From Caprella mutica (Eukaryota; Arthropoda; Malacostraca; Amphipoda; Caprellidae): a stretch of DNA of 64,000 bases. The position numbers and the translations under genes were made by a program. Positions 23,301 to 34,600 of the stretch are shown here, piece after piece (position 1 is the first letter of the stretch; every line of letters starts with the position of its first letter). The DNA lies in the NCBI GenBank assembly GCA_947561585.1, contig CANNZV010001179.1:179057-243056 (forward strand), written 5' to 3'. Under the pieces are notes generated by a model. It saw only the letters and a list, made by a program, of their open reading frames with translations, did no database searches and was not told the origin of the DNA.

Positions 23301-23399
23301 AAACATTGTTATAACATTAACAACATTGTTATAACATTAACTACATTGTTATAACATTAACTACATTGTTATAACATTAACAATATTGTTATAATTTTA
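23301..23399 (+). repeat. 20-bp tandem array, 5 copies
   Basis: Unit ACATTGTTATAACATTAACA, with small changes (CTAC, CAAT) at the unit joints; the last copy is diverged. Confidence 0.9.
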
Positions 23400-23610
23400 G
23401 GACAATATGTTTCATCGAGAGATATTGTTACCTGGGCCCAATATTAAATATTTATATATTATTTATAATAATTGATATAAATAAGTGTGCAGGATTAACA
23501 AGAGAATGATATCGCTTTGTCATCGCTCTCTTTTTGGTAATTAATTCTAAATATATAACGTATATATTGTAGTGAGGTAATAAGTAATACATTGTATATT
23601 ATATACAGGT

Positions 23611-24184
23611 AAATGATTACAAGAAAGGTATAGTAACGTGTAAATGATTACAAGAAAGGTATAGTAACGTGTAAATGATTACAAGAAAGGTATAGTAACG
23701 TGTAAATGATTACAAGAAAGGTATAGTAACGTGTAAATGATTACAAGAAAGGTATAGTAACGTGTAAATGATTACAAGAAAGGTATAGTAACGTGTAAAT
23801 GACAACAAGAAAGGTATAGTAACGTGTAAATGATTACAAGAAAGGTATAGTAACGTGTAAATGATTACAAGAAAGGTATAGTAACGTGTAAATGATTACA
23901 AGAAAGGTATAGTAACGTGTAAATGATTACAAGAAAGGTATAGTAACGTGTAAATGATTACAAGAAAGGTATAGTAACGTGTAAATGATTACAAGAAAGG
24001 TATAGTAACGTGTAAATGATTACAAGAAAGGTATAGTAACGTGTAAATGATTACAAGAAAGGTATAGTAACGTGTAAATGATCACAAGAAAGGTATAGTA
24101 ACGTGTAAATGACTACAAGAAAGGTATAGTAACGTGTAAATGATTACAAGAAAGGTATATTAACGTGTAAATGATTACAAAAAA
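23611..24184 (+). repeat. 31-bp minisatellite, about 18.5 copies
   Basis: The unit begins AAATGATTACAAGAAAGGTA and continues TAGTAACGTGT. Nearly all copies are identical; the few variants (GACAAC, GATCAC, GACTAC) are near single-base changes. Such homogeneity suggests recent expansion. It ends 44 bases before the TA-flanked element at 24229. Confidence 0.96.
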
Positions 24185-24228
24185 TATAAATGAATTATTG
24201 TGCAAAAATTCATATTTTAGGTAATATA

Positions 24229-25016
24229 CAGGGTGTCTGCTAGAAAAATAGCCGATTTGAAAGGGTTGCAATTTGTAAACTATAATTTCTAGAAGACTTG
24301 AATAGGATTCATTTAAAAGAGTAGAATTAAAAGTTTAACATCAGAATAAATTTAGCATTACTCCACGATCACCAGACTAAATTCACTTATCAAGATGAAA
24401 ATCATTTTTTTATAACCTTCTGCAGAGTTTAAATTAGTATGGGTTCTTGATGGTATTCCATTAAAAACAGTGTCAAAAAGATGTGTTACATGATTTGTTA
24501 AGATTTAATGAGCAAATTTTTCTTATTTATGTCTCAGCAGGCAATTTTCTCAATGATTTCGTTTTATCATCGATAATTAAGTTTCTCTAACCATGTAAAT
24601 GATGTTTCTGTTCTTGCTGTTTTTTTATGTCCTGAATTTCCTTTACAAAATTATGCTCAGTACGGGCTCAGTAGCACGTAACATACTTATATTAAATTTT
24701 TCTGATATATAATAGTTTTCCATATCTTGCATAAAATCGATGAATTTTAGTCATGATGGATCTATTTTCGAACATTTCCATAATGATTTTTCTCTTCATT
24801 GTTAATTGTGCCTTTCTTGGAATAATAAACCTTTACTAAAACTGCAGCACTATCAGATGTGCCTATTTATTCACTATAAATATCAATGAAATTAATCTAA
24901 TTTCGAGGCTTTACTCTTTTGAATGAAACCTATTTTAATTTTCTAGCAACAATAGTTTACAAACTCTAGGCCTTACAAATCGGCTACTCTTTTTGCGGAC
25001 ACCCTGTATATGTAGC
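24229..25016. mobile_element. TA-flanked element with long inverted arms (Tc1/mariner-type ends)
   Basis: The left end reads TACAGGGTGTCTGC and the inverted right end TACAGGGTGTCCGC, each with TA outermost. Similarity between arms continues inward (AGCCGATTTG, GTTTGTAAACTA, TTCATT-AAAAGAGTA) for about 150-200 bases. CAGGG termini flanked by TA are usual for Tc1/mariner-superfamily elements. The interior has no open frame, so this is non-autonomous. A rearranged relative lies at 15800-16665. Confidence 0.75.
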
Positions 25017-25018
25017 AG

Positions 25019-26732
25019 AATATTATAAACTGTTATTTATTATAACAACATGATTAGGATGTTCAACGTATATAAAAGACTTTGTTCTATCACAGCCCGT
25101 TAATACATGGAAATTAGGAACAATCTATGGATATATAGCCTACCAACAATTAGGCTGAGTAGGTTTAATTAATTACCTAGATTAATTAATGCAAACTCTA
25201 GAATTAATTGACTCACTAACTGACAGTTGTTATCACACGGAGAATTATATAATTATAATGAGAATATCGTCTGTTATTGTCAGTAACGGTAAATATTGAT
25301 GGTATTTCATCGTAAAATATTATAATTTTAGATTTCATCGCTTGCATTTTCTATCGAGAATTTCCAACGATATTTTAATAGTATTTTATATTAAATTAAA
25401 TGACGATTTTATTTTCGTTGAATAATTGGTGGTCGTATTTATCATCTATTAATATAATCAATAATCGAGAGATGATCGATAATTATTTATTATTTATTTA
25501 ATATTTCTTAATCGCTATTATTTTACGTTAGCAGAACTAATTAAATTTTAGCATTGTTGAAACCAATATGCATGTACCTTCGTATTATCTTACGAGATGT
25601 AACAGTTTGAACTGCTAAAAGGAACATCTCACAGAGAAAGGAAAACTCTGAAGGCGAAAAAATTACCGCTAAAAATTATTTGCTTTCTTACTAAAATTTT
25701 CATTTTATTAATAAACTATCTACTTGATAATATAAAGCAATGTGTACTTATATCTCCATCTATTTTAAATAATTCGTAATAGTAACATTAACGTAATTCA
25801 TCAAATACCTTTGAAATTAGATAAAATTTAGCACTAATTACTGATAATATTAGTAAAATATACAATAAAATTCAATAGATAGATTAAATGAATACTAAAG
25901 AAGGTAAATGAACTACCAAAGATTTACTAAAGCTATTTCTTAAATTATTAGATAAAATACTCTATATTTACCATTCAATTTAAATAATAATTTCCATGCA
26001 GTCAATTCAGATAATGAAATAAGCCATTCATATCAGAATTCTTGTTTATCAGCTTAATAACTGCCTCATATTTCACCAAAATGCTGGCCCGATATCTACT
26101 CCTGTTACTCATCTATATCTATAGTACAGGGGGAGAAAAAGAAACGGAAAAATGTTGCGAAGTTTAGTCCACAGTATTAGTTTCCACGATGTCATTATTT
26201 GACGTCAGTGTTTGATGAGTTGGGATTAAAGAGAATTTAAATTAAAGCATCATATTATAGTTATACGTGCACTTTATCCTTTATTGCACGAAGCATTTTA
26301 TAGTGACTATTTCTACATAATATTTCATATGTGTGCTGATTTAGATCATATTTAGATGATAAACATTAAAAGTGTTTTTAATTTATAGGGCAACGACTCA
26401 ATTACCGATTGTTTACAGTTACCAGACACGGGTAACTGATAGGATAAGAATTTTTTTCACCATTCAGATAGACTAATAACTTACGTTAAAGCCCTTTACA
26501 CGGTAACTGTGAGCATGCGGCAATTGAGTAGTTACTCTGTATAACATGAAATATTAAATTGTCACTCTAGTGATCAATATGCAACAAAGGGTTGAATAAT
26601 TTATCCCGTGTGTGTCACGTGATCTTCAATAATGTGGTTGGATGTGGAACTTTTTTCCGTTACTTAGGGTAATAATATTTGTGTTACTATCAGGTACACT
26701 AAAATTTGGATTTGTAAATATGAATTAGGGTT
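25019..26732. other. AT-rich spacer, nothing recognised
   Basis: No gene or array was recognised. Confidence 0.45.
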
Positions 26733-26773
26733 GATTTACGAATTATCGGTTTGCTTCGCATCTTCTATCATAT

Positions 26774-26783
26774 AACAAAAACG
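26774..26783. repeat. target-site duplication, left copy
   Basis: AACAAAAACG, identical to 28021-28030. Together they delimit the 1237-bp element and lie inside the left inverted repeat of the older pogo-like element. Confidence 0.75.
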
Positions 26784-26788
26784 GGAAA

Positions 26789-26915
26789 CGGACTATTCCC
26801 CGCCGGACTTTTCCCCACCTGGAATTTTAACCGCCGTACTATTCCCCGCCGGTCTTTTCCCCACCAGTCTTTTCCCCGCCGGTCTTTTCCCCGCCGGTCT
26901 TTTCCCCGACGGAAT
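26789..26915 (+). repeat. left terminal GC-rich array of the Mutator-like element
   Basis: About eight units of GGACTTTTCCCCGCC with ACTATT / TCTTTT variants. It stands out sharply from the surrounding AT-rich DNA. Confidence 0.85.
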
Positions 26916-27830
26916 TTTCTACGCCTATTATTTTTAAATTTAAACCTTGGAAGACAATTTAATATTAATATTTTTTAATTATTTAAAAAAAATCGTTTGA
27001 CCAATAAATCTATTGCCGTGAAATTGTAAATCAAAGTCTGCCGTCGCAACTAGCCAATTTTTTGGATTTATTTTTAAACATTGTTGCATGGAAATTGGTC
27101 ACTTACCAATTCCTTGAACCGAACCCGTTACGTAGTTACTCTTTCGAAAATTAGTTTTCATTGGAGACTTTATGAAAAAATGTACGACTTTATATCTAAA
27201 TTGTCCTCAAATCTGACTACTTGAAAAGTCTTGATTTAAGGATTTCTACACTCTAACTTATGTATTTTCATAATAATGGTTAATCCATTGTAAGTTCTTT
27301 AAGTAATAAATAGTAAATAAGCATAATAGAAAAAAGGACACTAAAAAAAGAAGCCAATATTAAGTGTAATACAAAAATATATAGTAGAATTACTAATTCT
27401 GTAGTCTATTATATTAATTGTCAAATTAATAAACTATAATTAAATATACATATACTTCTGGAGAAGTATATATTTAAACTATAACATTTCTAATAATAAC
27501 TGTCAAAGAAAATAATAAATTTGCGATATGTATAACTTTAGAGCAGAAATAAACTGAATTAATCGTAGCTTCTTAGACTAATTTGCTACATTTTGCAATC
27601 CATTAGAATTGCCATAATGTTTGAACTTTGTAGCATATCTTACTTATATGCAAATGTACAAAGGTACAGTCTTAAAATATAAACGACCAATATCGAAACA
27701 TACGGAAATCAAAGCTAAAAATAAGACTGTATTATTGTGTAAGTCTGTTAATAAAATGCGTCTTCTATTGATAAATGGTTTGTTTTATCGAAATTATAAT
27801 TTAATAGCTCAAAATACTATTATTGTATTC

Positions 27831-28016
27831 GGCGGGGAAAAGTCCGTCGGGGAATAGTCCAAGCGGGGAAAAGTTCGGCGGGGAATAGTCCGGGCGGTGA
27901 AAAGTCCGGTGGGGAATAGTCCGGCGGGGAATGATCCGGCGGGGAATAGTCCGGGCGGGGAAAAGTCCGGTGGGGAATTGTCCGGCGGGGAATGATGTGG
28001 CGGGGAAAAGTCCTAG
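27831..28016 (-). repeat. right terminal GC-rich array of the Mutator-like element
   Basis: About twelve units of the same repeat in inverse orientation (GGCGGGGAAAAGTCC, with GAATAGTCC, GAATGATCC and GGGCGG variants). It is longer than the left array, so the two ends have diverged in copy number. Confidence 0.85.
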
Positions 28017-28020
28017 TGCC

Positions 28021-28030
28021 AACAAAAACG
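28021..28030. repeat. target-site duplication, right copy
   Basis: AACAAAAACG, identical to 26774-26783; the host sequence resumes with ATATAGGGGAGAACC. Confidence 0.75.
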
Positions 28031-28580
28031 ATATAGGGGAGAACCGGGAGAATTAGGAAAGTTTTGTTACAATCTCAATAATTCGTAAACTAATTCGAAT
28101 TTTACTATTTAATGATTTCTGTATGTAGATAAATCATGTTACTTTAATTTTATTAAGACTGTTTTACAGTTTAAACATCCATTCGAAAGTTATAAGACAA
28201 AATGAAAGTGAGATTCAATTAAGTGTCCGAATGCTCCTTCCTAGAGAGAGACTTCGGACAAGCTGTGAGGATGATTCGGACACCATAAAAATGGTTAAAA
28301 CATTAGAAATTTTGATCTACTAATTTAATTGAAATAAACCATAATGACTTGTTATTCACAGTAATAATTCATCGTAATTGAAATTTTATCATAATTGTAA
28401 TGATTGAACATTTTCTCCAACAAAATATAGATAGCCCATGAGTAATCACTGTGAAATTATCCTCATATTTAATAGCTATATATCAAAAGGAAATTTTTTA
28501 ACTATTTCCTTTTACTTTGGGTATAACTATTTCCTTTTTCTTGGAATTCATCAAAATTAGTAAATTTCATCTTAAATATT

Positions 28581-28735
28581 TCATCGAATGTTTAAAGTAT
28601 AATCCATAAGTGTAGATCTTGCTACACCTCCAATTTCAGCAGATTTTCTGACAGATAAACCTTCTTGGAATTTGTTTTTTGAATACCTTCTTTATTACGG
28701 CCTCTATCGGTTTTCCTTTTATAATGAAAAGGCAT
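28581..28735 (-). pseudogene. relic of a psq/pogo-type transposase DNA-binding domain
   Basis: The minus strand reads HYKRKTDRGRNKEG in one frame and, after a frameshift, EGLSVRKSAEIGGVARSTL in the next, then a stop at 28581. The basic YKRKTDRG start followed by a helix, S-[IV]-R-K-x-A, G-V-x-R-S-T-L is the layout of the Pipsqueak-type helix-turn-helix found at the N-terminus of pogo-family transposases. The downstream DDE domain cannot be recognised. The break and missing catalytic part make this a dead copy. Confidence 0.6.
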
Positions 28736-29668
28736 GAATACGATCGTCAAACTGTAAAAGAAGGACACTAATATTAAAAGTTGAAACTAATCTTATAAAC
28801 GAATGCTATGTCAATTAAAATAATTAACTTCAAGTTCATAATGTCCTTTTTCATAAGAATTACTTCAATAAATTGTAATGGTGGACTGAATCGGATACAG
28901 AGGGAAGGTTCGGACACCGTCCGAACCAACCACAACAAAAGTGTCCGATTCATCCCAAATGACACTTCAAAATTAAAAACATCACCATTTTTCTAATTTC
29001 ACTTGTATTATTTTTTCTAACACACCAATCATGACATAAAATATTGATATAATTCATACCTTTGAGGTTGAGAATCAGTTTCGTATTCATATAGTCCACA
29101 CACGATCCAATTGAATCACGAAAAATTACATCAATATTTAAGAAAACAGTAAATTACCCCTCGGGGGCGAAATACTACACCGCATTGGATCTTTCAAATA
29201 GCTGACGGGTAACACGTCGCACACATTCAGTTGCAATAAGCGGTAGTTCCAACAATTATGAACATGTTTAAACGAGTTGTCCGAACCATCTTTATGTCCG
29301 AATGCTCCTTATTCTCCACCAATAGAAATGTGAAACCGAGCGATAATTCGTAACATACCTTATATTCCATTTTAATAATTTATCTAAAAAAGTCATGATT
29401 TTCAAGTTTTAAATGAATATAGGTGAATCCTAATATTTATTGTAAAGTATAGTAAAGTATATTTTTAAGCTATACAATACACACCAGGCTTTATACTTCC
29501 TTTGGTATCTTCTAAGAGGTAAATTATAGTACTTGAGAGTCTTCTCTGTGGACCCTTTGAAAGAACCTCTTCAACTTCTCCATCAATGAAACATTTCTAA
29601 ACACTTTCACCTGTTTCTCAATGAAAAAAGAAAGTATAGAATGATAATAATAAGTTCCTCTTATATAT

Positions 29669-29890
29669 AGTAGAGCTCCTCTATAATGAACTCCTGTATA
29701 TAGTGAATGTACAATAGAGTCCTGAGTAAGGAAGTACCCTCTACAGTCTATACTCTATAGGGAACAAATTTTCTTTAGTCTGCCATAAATGTTCATCAGT
29801 TTTAGAAAACTAATGGCCATTTATGGGAGACTAAAGAGTTTTTTCACGATAGAGGCTACTTCCTTTCTCAGTTATATAAGGTGAAATATA
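29669..29890. mobile_element. pogo-like MITE, second copy (diverged)
   Basis: The left end AGTAGAGCTCCTCTATAATG is followed by a 15-bp-type unit CTCCTGTATATAGTGAATG. The interior CTTTAGTCTGCCATAAATG and CCATTTATGGGAGACTAAAG face each other and match the core of the copy at 49839-50256. The right border is uncertain. There are only about two subterminal units, against many in the other copy. Confidence 0.55.
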
Positions 29891-30166
29891 TACAAGGAAT
29901 AGTTTTCTATGTATTAGAAAATTTAGCTATTATTATAAGGGTCTGATATTCCGATGCAGTTTTTTGTGAGACATGTAATTCTCTCCATAATAACTATTAT
30001 TGGAGATATATATATATGAGGTGCAACCTATTGTACCACCAATGAGTAGTATCAGTAAATTATCGTTCTAAGAAAATATCGGTACTCCATTCGATGGATA
30101 TCGGTCTGTTATGGATCAAGAGAATCGGTTTCTACAAACGGTTAATTTAAAGGTTTTATTAGAAAC

Positions 30167-31472
30167 TGTCTAATACATAGTATTTTTGTATATATTGTAT
30201 TTGCGAAGTTCCTGGCGTGTTTCTAATTAATATCAGTTTCGATCATACAATATTGTGCAGTAGAAATAACACGCCTGGATCTTCCCAAATCACCTACTGC
30301 TTGTGCCCTAGTTTTCCGCAGTTGCCGTCAGCTGATGAGAAGATTTGGCGAGCAGTCCGCTTTATGGACAGGTAAAGATAGCATCACCTGTCTATAATTT
30401 ATGTATAGAAATGTTTCACAAGTTTCTCTAAAAGAGCTAGTACTTATTACGCCATTATATTCAGATAAATAGGTGATCGTTTTTTGAAGTGAGCTGTGGA
30501 CTCTCTCTTGAAGTGGCGGACTTCGATTCTCCGCTGAAGTCCCTTGTACCTCCTCATCAACTCCCCTGAGATGACTGGCTAAACTAAGGGAGTCTGGGAG
30601 GCGAGACTGCGGGCACAGTGGCGATGATTTCTGGGCGACATGTTTCCTATCTGTTTATCGTAAGTTTCTTACTGCCGTATTGATATGGTCGAACAGATAG
30701 AAAATTGAACTGTAAAGTTTAATGAATCTAGATTACTTCTTATCTCCATCCATTAATCTTTATCACGCCAGGAACCAATTATTCATTACTTATAACATCC
30801 GTAACTTATAACTTTAATTCCTTATAACTTCAATTCCTTATAACTTCAATTCCTTATAACTTCAATTCCTTATAACTTCAATTCCTTATAACTTCAATTC
30901 CTTATAACTTCAATTCCTTATAACTTCAATTCCTTATAACTTCAATTCCTTATAACTTCAATTCCTTATAACTTCAATTCCTTATAACGTTAATTCCTTA
31001 TAACGTTAATTCCTTATAACGTTAATTCCTTATAACGTTAATTCCTTATAACGTTAATTCCTTATAACGTTAATTCCTTATAACGTTAATTCCTTATAAC
31101 GTTAATTCCTTATAACGTTAATTCCTTATAACGTTAATTCCTTATAACGTTAATTCCTTATAACGTTAATTCCTTATAACGTTAAATTTCTTAAACGTTC
31201 ATTACTAGTATTCCATTCTTATAAAACTATAACCCTATTTTGTGTGTTCGGCTAGTGTTTTCATTACGGTAATAGTTACCTTCTATTTCAGAAACCGGTA
31301 ATTCAGCACAGCCGAGCTTACGCACGCATTTGATCACTCACTCTACTGGAGAAAAACTTGTAGATTACAATAGTCAATTAATATAACTTTTATTACCCCC
31401 AATACTGGCATTAAGCATTATTAAGATAAATAAGATCCTTCAGACTTATTTACTATTTCCAAATATCTTTCA
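30167..31472 (+). repeat. 5' LTR
   Basis: It starts TGTCTAATACATAG and ends AAATATCTTTCA. It contains an internal 16-bp tandem array at about 30808-31190, built from ten CTTCAATTCC-type units followed by twelve CGTTAATTCC-type units. The promoter for the element RNA should lie in this LTR, but I cannot place a TATA box or start site with confidence. Confidence 0.93.
30808..31190 (+). repeat. 16-bp array inside the 5' LTR
   Basis: Unit TTATAACTTCAATTCC (10 copies after one TTTAATTCC copy), then TTATAACGTTAATTCC (12 copies). Confidence 0.95.
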
Positions 31473-31489
31473 TGGTGGCCAGTATGGGG
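31473..31489 (+). promoter_or_regulatory. primer-binding site (tRNA not assigned)
   Basis: TGGTGGCCAGTATGGGG follows the LTR CA end directly. TGG pairs with the CCA end of a tRNA, the standard start of minus-strand synthesis. I cannot name the tRNA without a tRNA set from the host. Confidence 0.6.
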
Positions 31490-31615
31490 ATATAAGTGAT
31501 CACGTGTTGCCTAGGTCTCGCCGGTGCTTCGGTTTCGTCTCCTTGCCCTATTTTCTATTTTTTGAATTAAATTTTTCTTTAATTTTTTTTTGCTTAGTCT
31601 TTTGATTGTTTCATC

Positions 31616-34600
31616 ATGGGTGATTCTGAATTACAAGCTGCTTTGAAGGAGCGTAAATATGCGCGTTCAAAAGTTACCCGTATTTATAATAATACGTCAA
31701 CTAATATTGAGTCTTTGAATGAACTTAAAAAATCTGAATATGTGACTAACCTCAATGAACTTAGGGTTGAGCTTAAAGACATCGACAAAAGAGTTTATCA
31801 ATTGTCCCCCGAAATGACAGAGGTGGAAGAGGAAGATATGTTAAGGGAGGAGGAAAGTTATAACTACAAAGTAACTTTAGCTATTGCTCTTTTGCAGCCT
31901 TCTCCAAATATTGATAATAATGATTCTGCATCTAACTCTTCCAATCTTCATTCTATACCTACTAAGCTTAGATTACCTACTATCGATTTACCTACTTTTT
32001 CTAACGATAAAACTGAAAGCCTAGAGCAGTTTTTCCACGCTCTCGAATCAATTTTGAGTAAGCACGGTTTATCTGAGTACGAAAAGTTTGTATATTTAAA
32101 ATCTCAAGTTAAAAAAGGACCGAGCGCTTTGATAAATTCATTGGAACCAGGAGAACAAACTTATACGGTTGCTAAGAAACTCCTGGCTGACGCATTTGCC
32201 TCGCCACTTACTCAGCGTTACGATGTTCTAAAACGATTGTGTCAGCTTAAGTTATCTCCCAGTAGCGATGTATATGAATTTATCGGTGAAGTACGTAGTG
32301 TCATATCTTCGATCAAACTACTAAACATTAATGTAGATACGGTCATACAATTTTTTGTATGGCACGCGATGAACGATAAATTCCAAAATCAACTCATTCA
32401 AATTACAAACAATTCTAAACCATCGTTAGATGAAATTATGAATAATGTATTTTCCGCAACAGAGAGGTACATGAAACTAACTGAGAGAAATCCTGAAAAT
32501 AAACCCAGATCAAATTTTAATATTGAACCACGAAAAAGGGAAAGTCCTGTAAAAACAAACAACTTAGCAGTAGAAGTAAAATACAAAAATTATAAACTTT
32601 GCCCGCTTTGTACTGCTGATAATAAGAAAGTTAGCCACGTTCTTCGTGAGTGTACCTCGTACGTTTCTCCTGACGAGAAAATCAAAAAGCTAGAATCTCT
32701 GAATTTTTGTGGCAAGTGTTCATTTAGGAATCATAAGACTGTAAACTGTAGATTTAAATTTAGTAGCCCATGTAGGTCATGTAATGGTAATCATTTGACA
32801 TGTTTATGTACCAATAAAACTAGAAATGACCCTACTAATTCTGCTAACTCTTATTCCTCTACAGTTCATTTTAAAAGTGCTTTGGGTGCTGAAAATATTA
32901 TTTTGCCTACTTTTTCACTATCTATTATAGGTAACCCTGAGAAGGCGACTTGTCGTGTATTAAATGACACTGGGTCACAGAGGAATTTCATTAGTAGAAA
33001 AATTGCGCAGAAATTAAACCTCAGTGTTGTTAGAAGAGATATTGATTTGGTGATCTTCGGATTTAATTCGGAAAAACGTGTTAAGACAGATATAGTTGAA
33101 GTGAATGTTCTTATTGATGGGGAAAATTATAAAATAGATGCCATAGTTGTACCTTCAATTAATATCTCTCTGAATATTCCTAACATAAGTAATGTTGCTA
33201 ACAAATTTAGAGAAAAAGGATACGAACTAGCTGATAAAACTATACTTAATGATTCAAATGCAGATATTGACCTTATTATGGGACCTGATGCTATTAGATT
33301 ATTATGTCCTGAAACTGTAGAATTTGGCAATATTCCGGAGAAAGCTGTATATTTATTAACTAAAATAGGATGTATGTTGCTTGGGGATATTAATCACAAT
33401 TTGAATGGTTTACGTTCGTTACCTGAAAACCGGTTGGTTGAAACTGATGTTAAAGGGAGGAATACTGAAATTCAAACTTCTTCTTCTGATATTGTACATA
33501 CCAATGTTGTTACTTCTACTATTGATGTATATGATAACAACGGTAATATAGATTTAGTTAAGTTGGATAATGCTAAAGATATGGTCTTGGAAGAACAAAG
33601 TAATTACTACATGAATTATGACTCTTTAATTAAAGAACCCGAATCTAATGAAATTAATGACGAGGTAGTTAATTATGTACTCTCTAATACCGAAAGATCG
33701 GAAGATGATAGACTAATTATGCCACTCCCCTGGAATCCTGATTGTAAACATTTGCTAGCAACTAACTTTAATCTAAGTAAAAAGATTTTGTACTCTAATT
33801 TGAAAAAATTGAAAGACAGTGATGAGATTCTCTTGTACGATAAAGTGTTTCAGGAGCAAGAACAGTTAGGCATTATCGAACGTATTGACGATATAGATCA
33901 ATTTGTGAATGATCATCCTGAGTGCAGTTTTCTCCCGCATATGGGAATTTTTCGTCCTAATAAGGAAACTACCAAATGTCGTGTGGTCTATTTGTCAAAC
34001 CTTTGTGAGAAAACTAAAACAAAACCTAACTCAGTTAGTCATAATAATGCGCTGTTACCAGGTCCTTGCTTAAACAATAAATTAACCACTGCTTTGATGC
34101 TATCTAGATTTGACAGGCTTATCTTAATATTTGATATTCAAAAAGCCTTTCTTAATATACAATTAAGAGAATGTGACCAAAACAAGCTATTGTTTTTATG
34201 GTTTCGCAATGTAGGTAATGGAGACTATAGAATTGTTGCCTATAGAAATTTAAGATTGAGTTTCGGTTTGAGACCGAGTCCTGCTATTCTGATGCTTGCA
34301 TTATACAAGATTCTTATTATTGATGTAGAGAATGATGACTATGACTTGCTTAAATTAAAGACTCTTATTTATGCTAATATTTACATGGATAATGGTTTGG
34401 TTTCGTCTAATGACGAAAGAGAATTGAAAACTTTCTATGACCAGTTGCCAATTGTGTTTAGAAACTATAAATTTGAGTTACAGCAGTATTTAACTAATTT
34501 GGATTCCCTACAGACCGAAATTGACACAGAACTTGATAAGCCATCTGATGAGAATGTCAAATTCTTTGGTATGTTGTGGAATAGGAAAGATGACACTATC

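Larger units (their letters stand above)
26784..28020. mobile_element. Mutator-like non-autonomous element with repeat-filled ends
   Basis: The element is 1237 bp, flanked by a perfect 10-bp direct duplication AACAAAAACG (26774-26783 and 28021-28030). Ends: GGAAACGGACTATTCCCCGCC split as GGAAAC then GGACTATTCCCCGCC on the left; GGCACTA then GGACTTTTCCCCGCC on the inverted right. Both arms are built of a GC-rich 15-16-bp tandem unit. A 9-10-bp duplication points to Mutator-like elements (hAT and P give 8). The interior (about 26930-27825) is AT-rich with no transposase, so it depends on an enzyme elsewhere. Confidence 0.72.
26733..29357 (-). mobile_element. decayed pogo-like element, split by a later insertion
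   Basis: An outer inverted repeat frames the block. The left copy at 26737 reads TTACGAATTATCGGTTTGCT, and the right copy (29331-29357, inverse) reads TTACGAATTATCGCTCGG followed by TTTCAC. Inside these, both ends have a GGAGAAT-AGGA block. A minus-strand psq-type helix-turn-helix relic lies between them (28581-28735). Without the Mutator-like insertion the element would be about 1.38 kb. TTCGGACA motifs recur near the right end and in the middle. A small relative with the same ends is at 59995-60152. Confidence 0.5.

Noticed and set aside
23611..24184. CRISPR array
   Set aside because: The 31-bp units are contiguous with no unique spacers, and the context is a eukaryotic genome.
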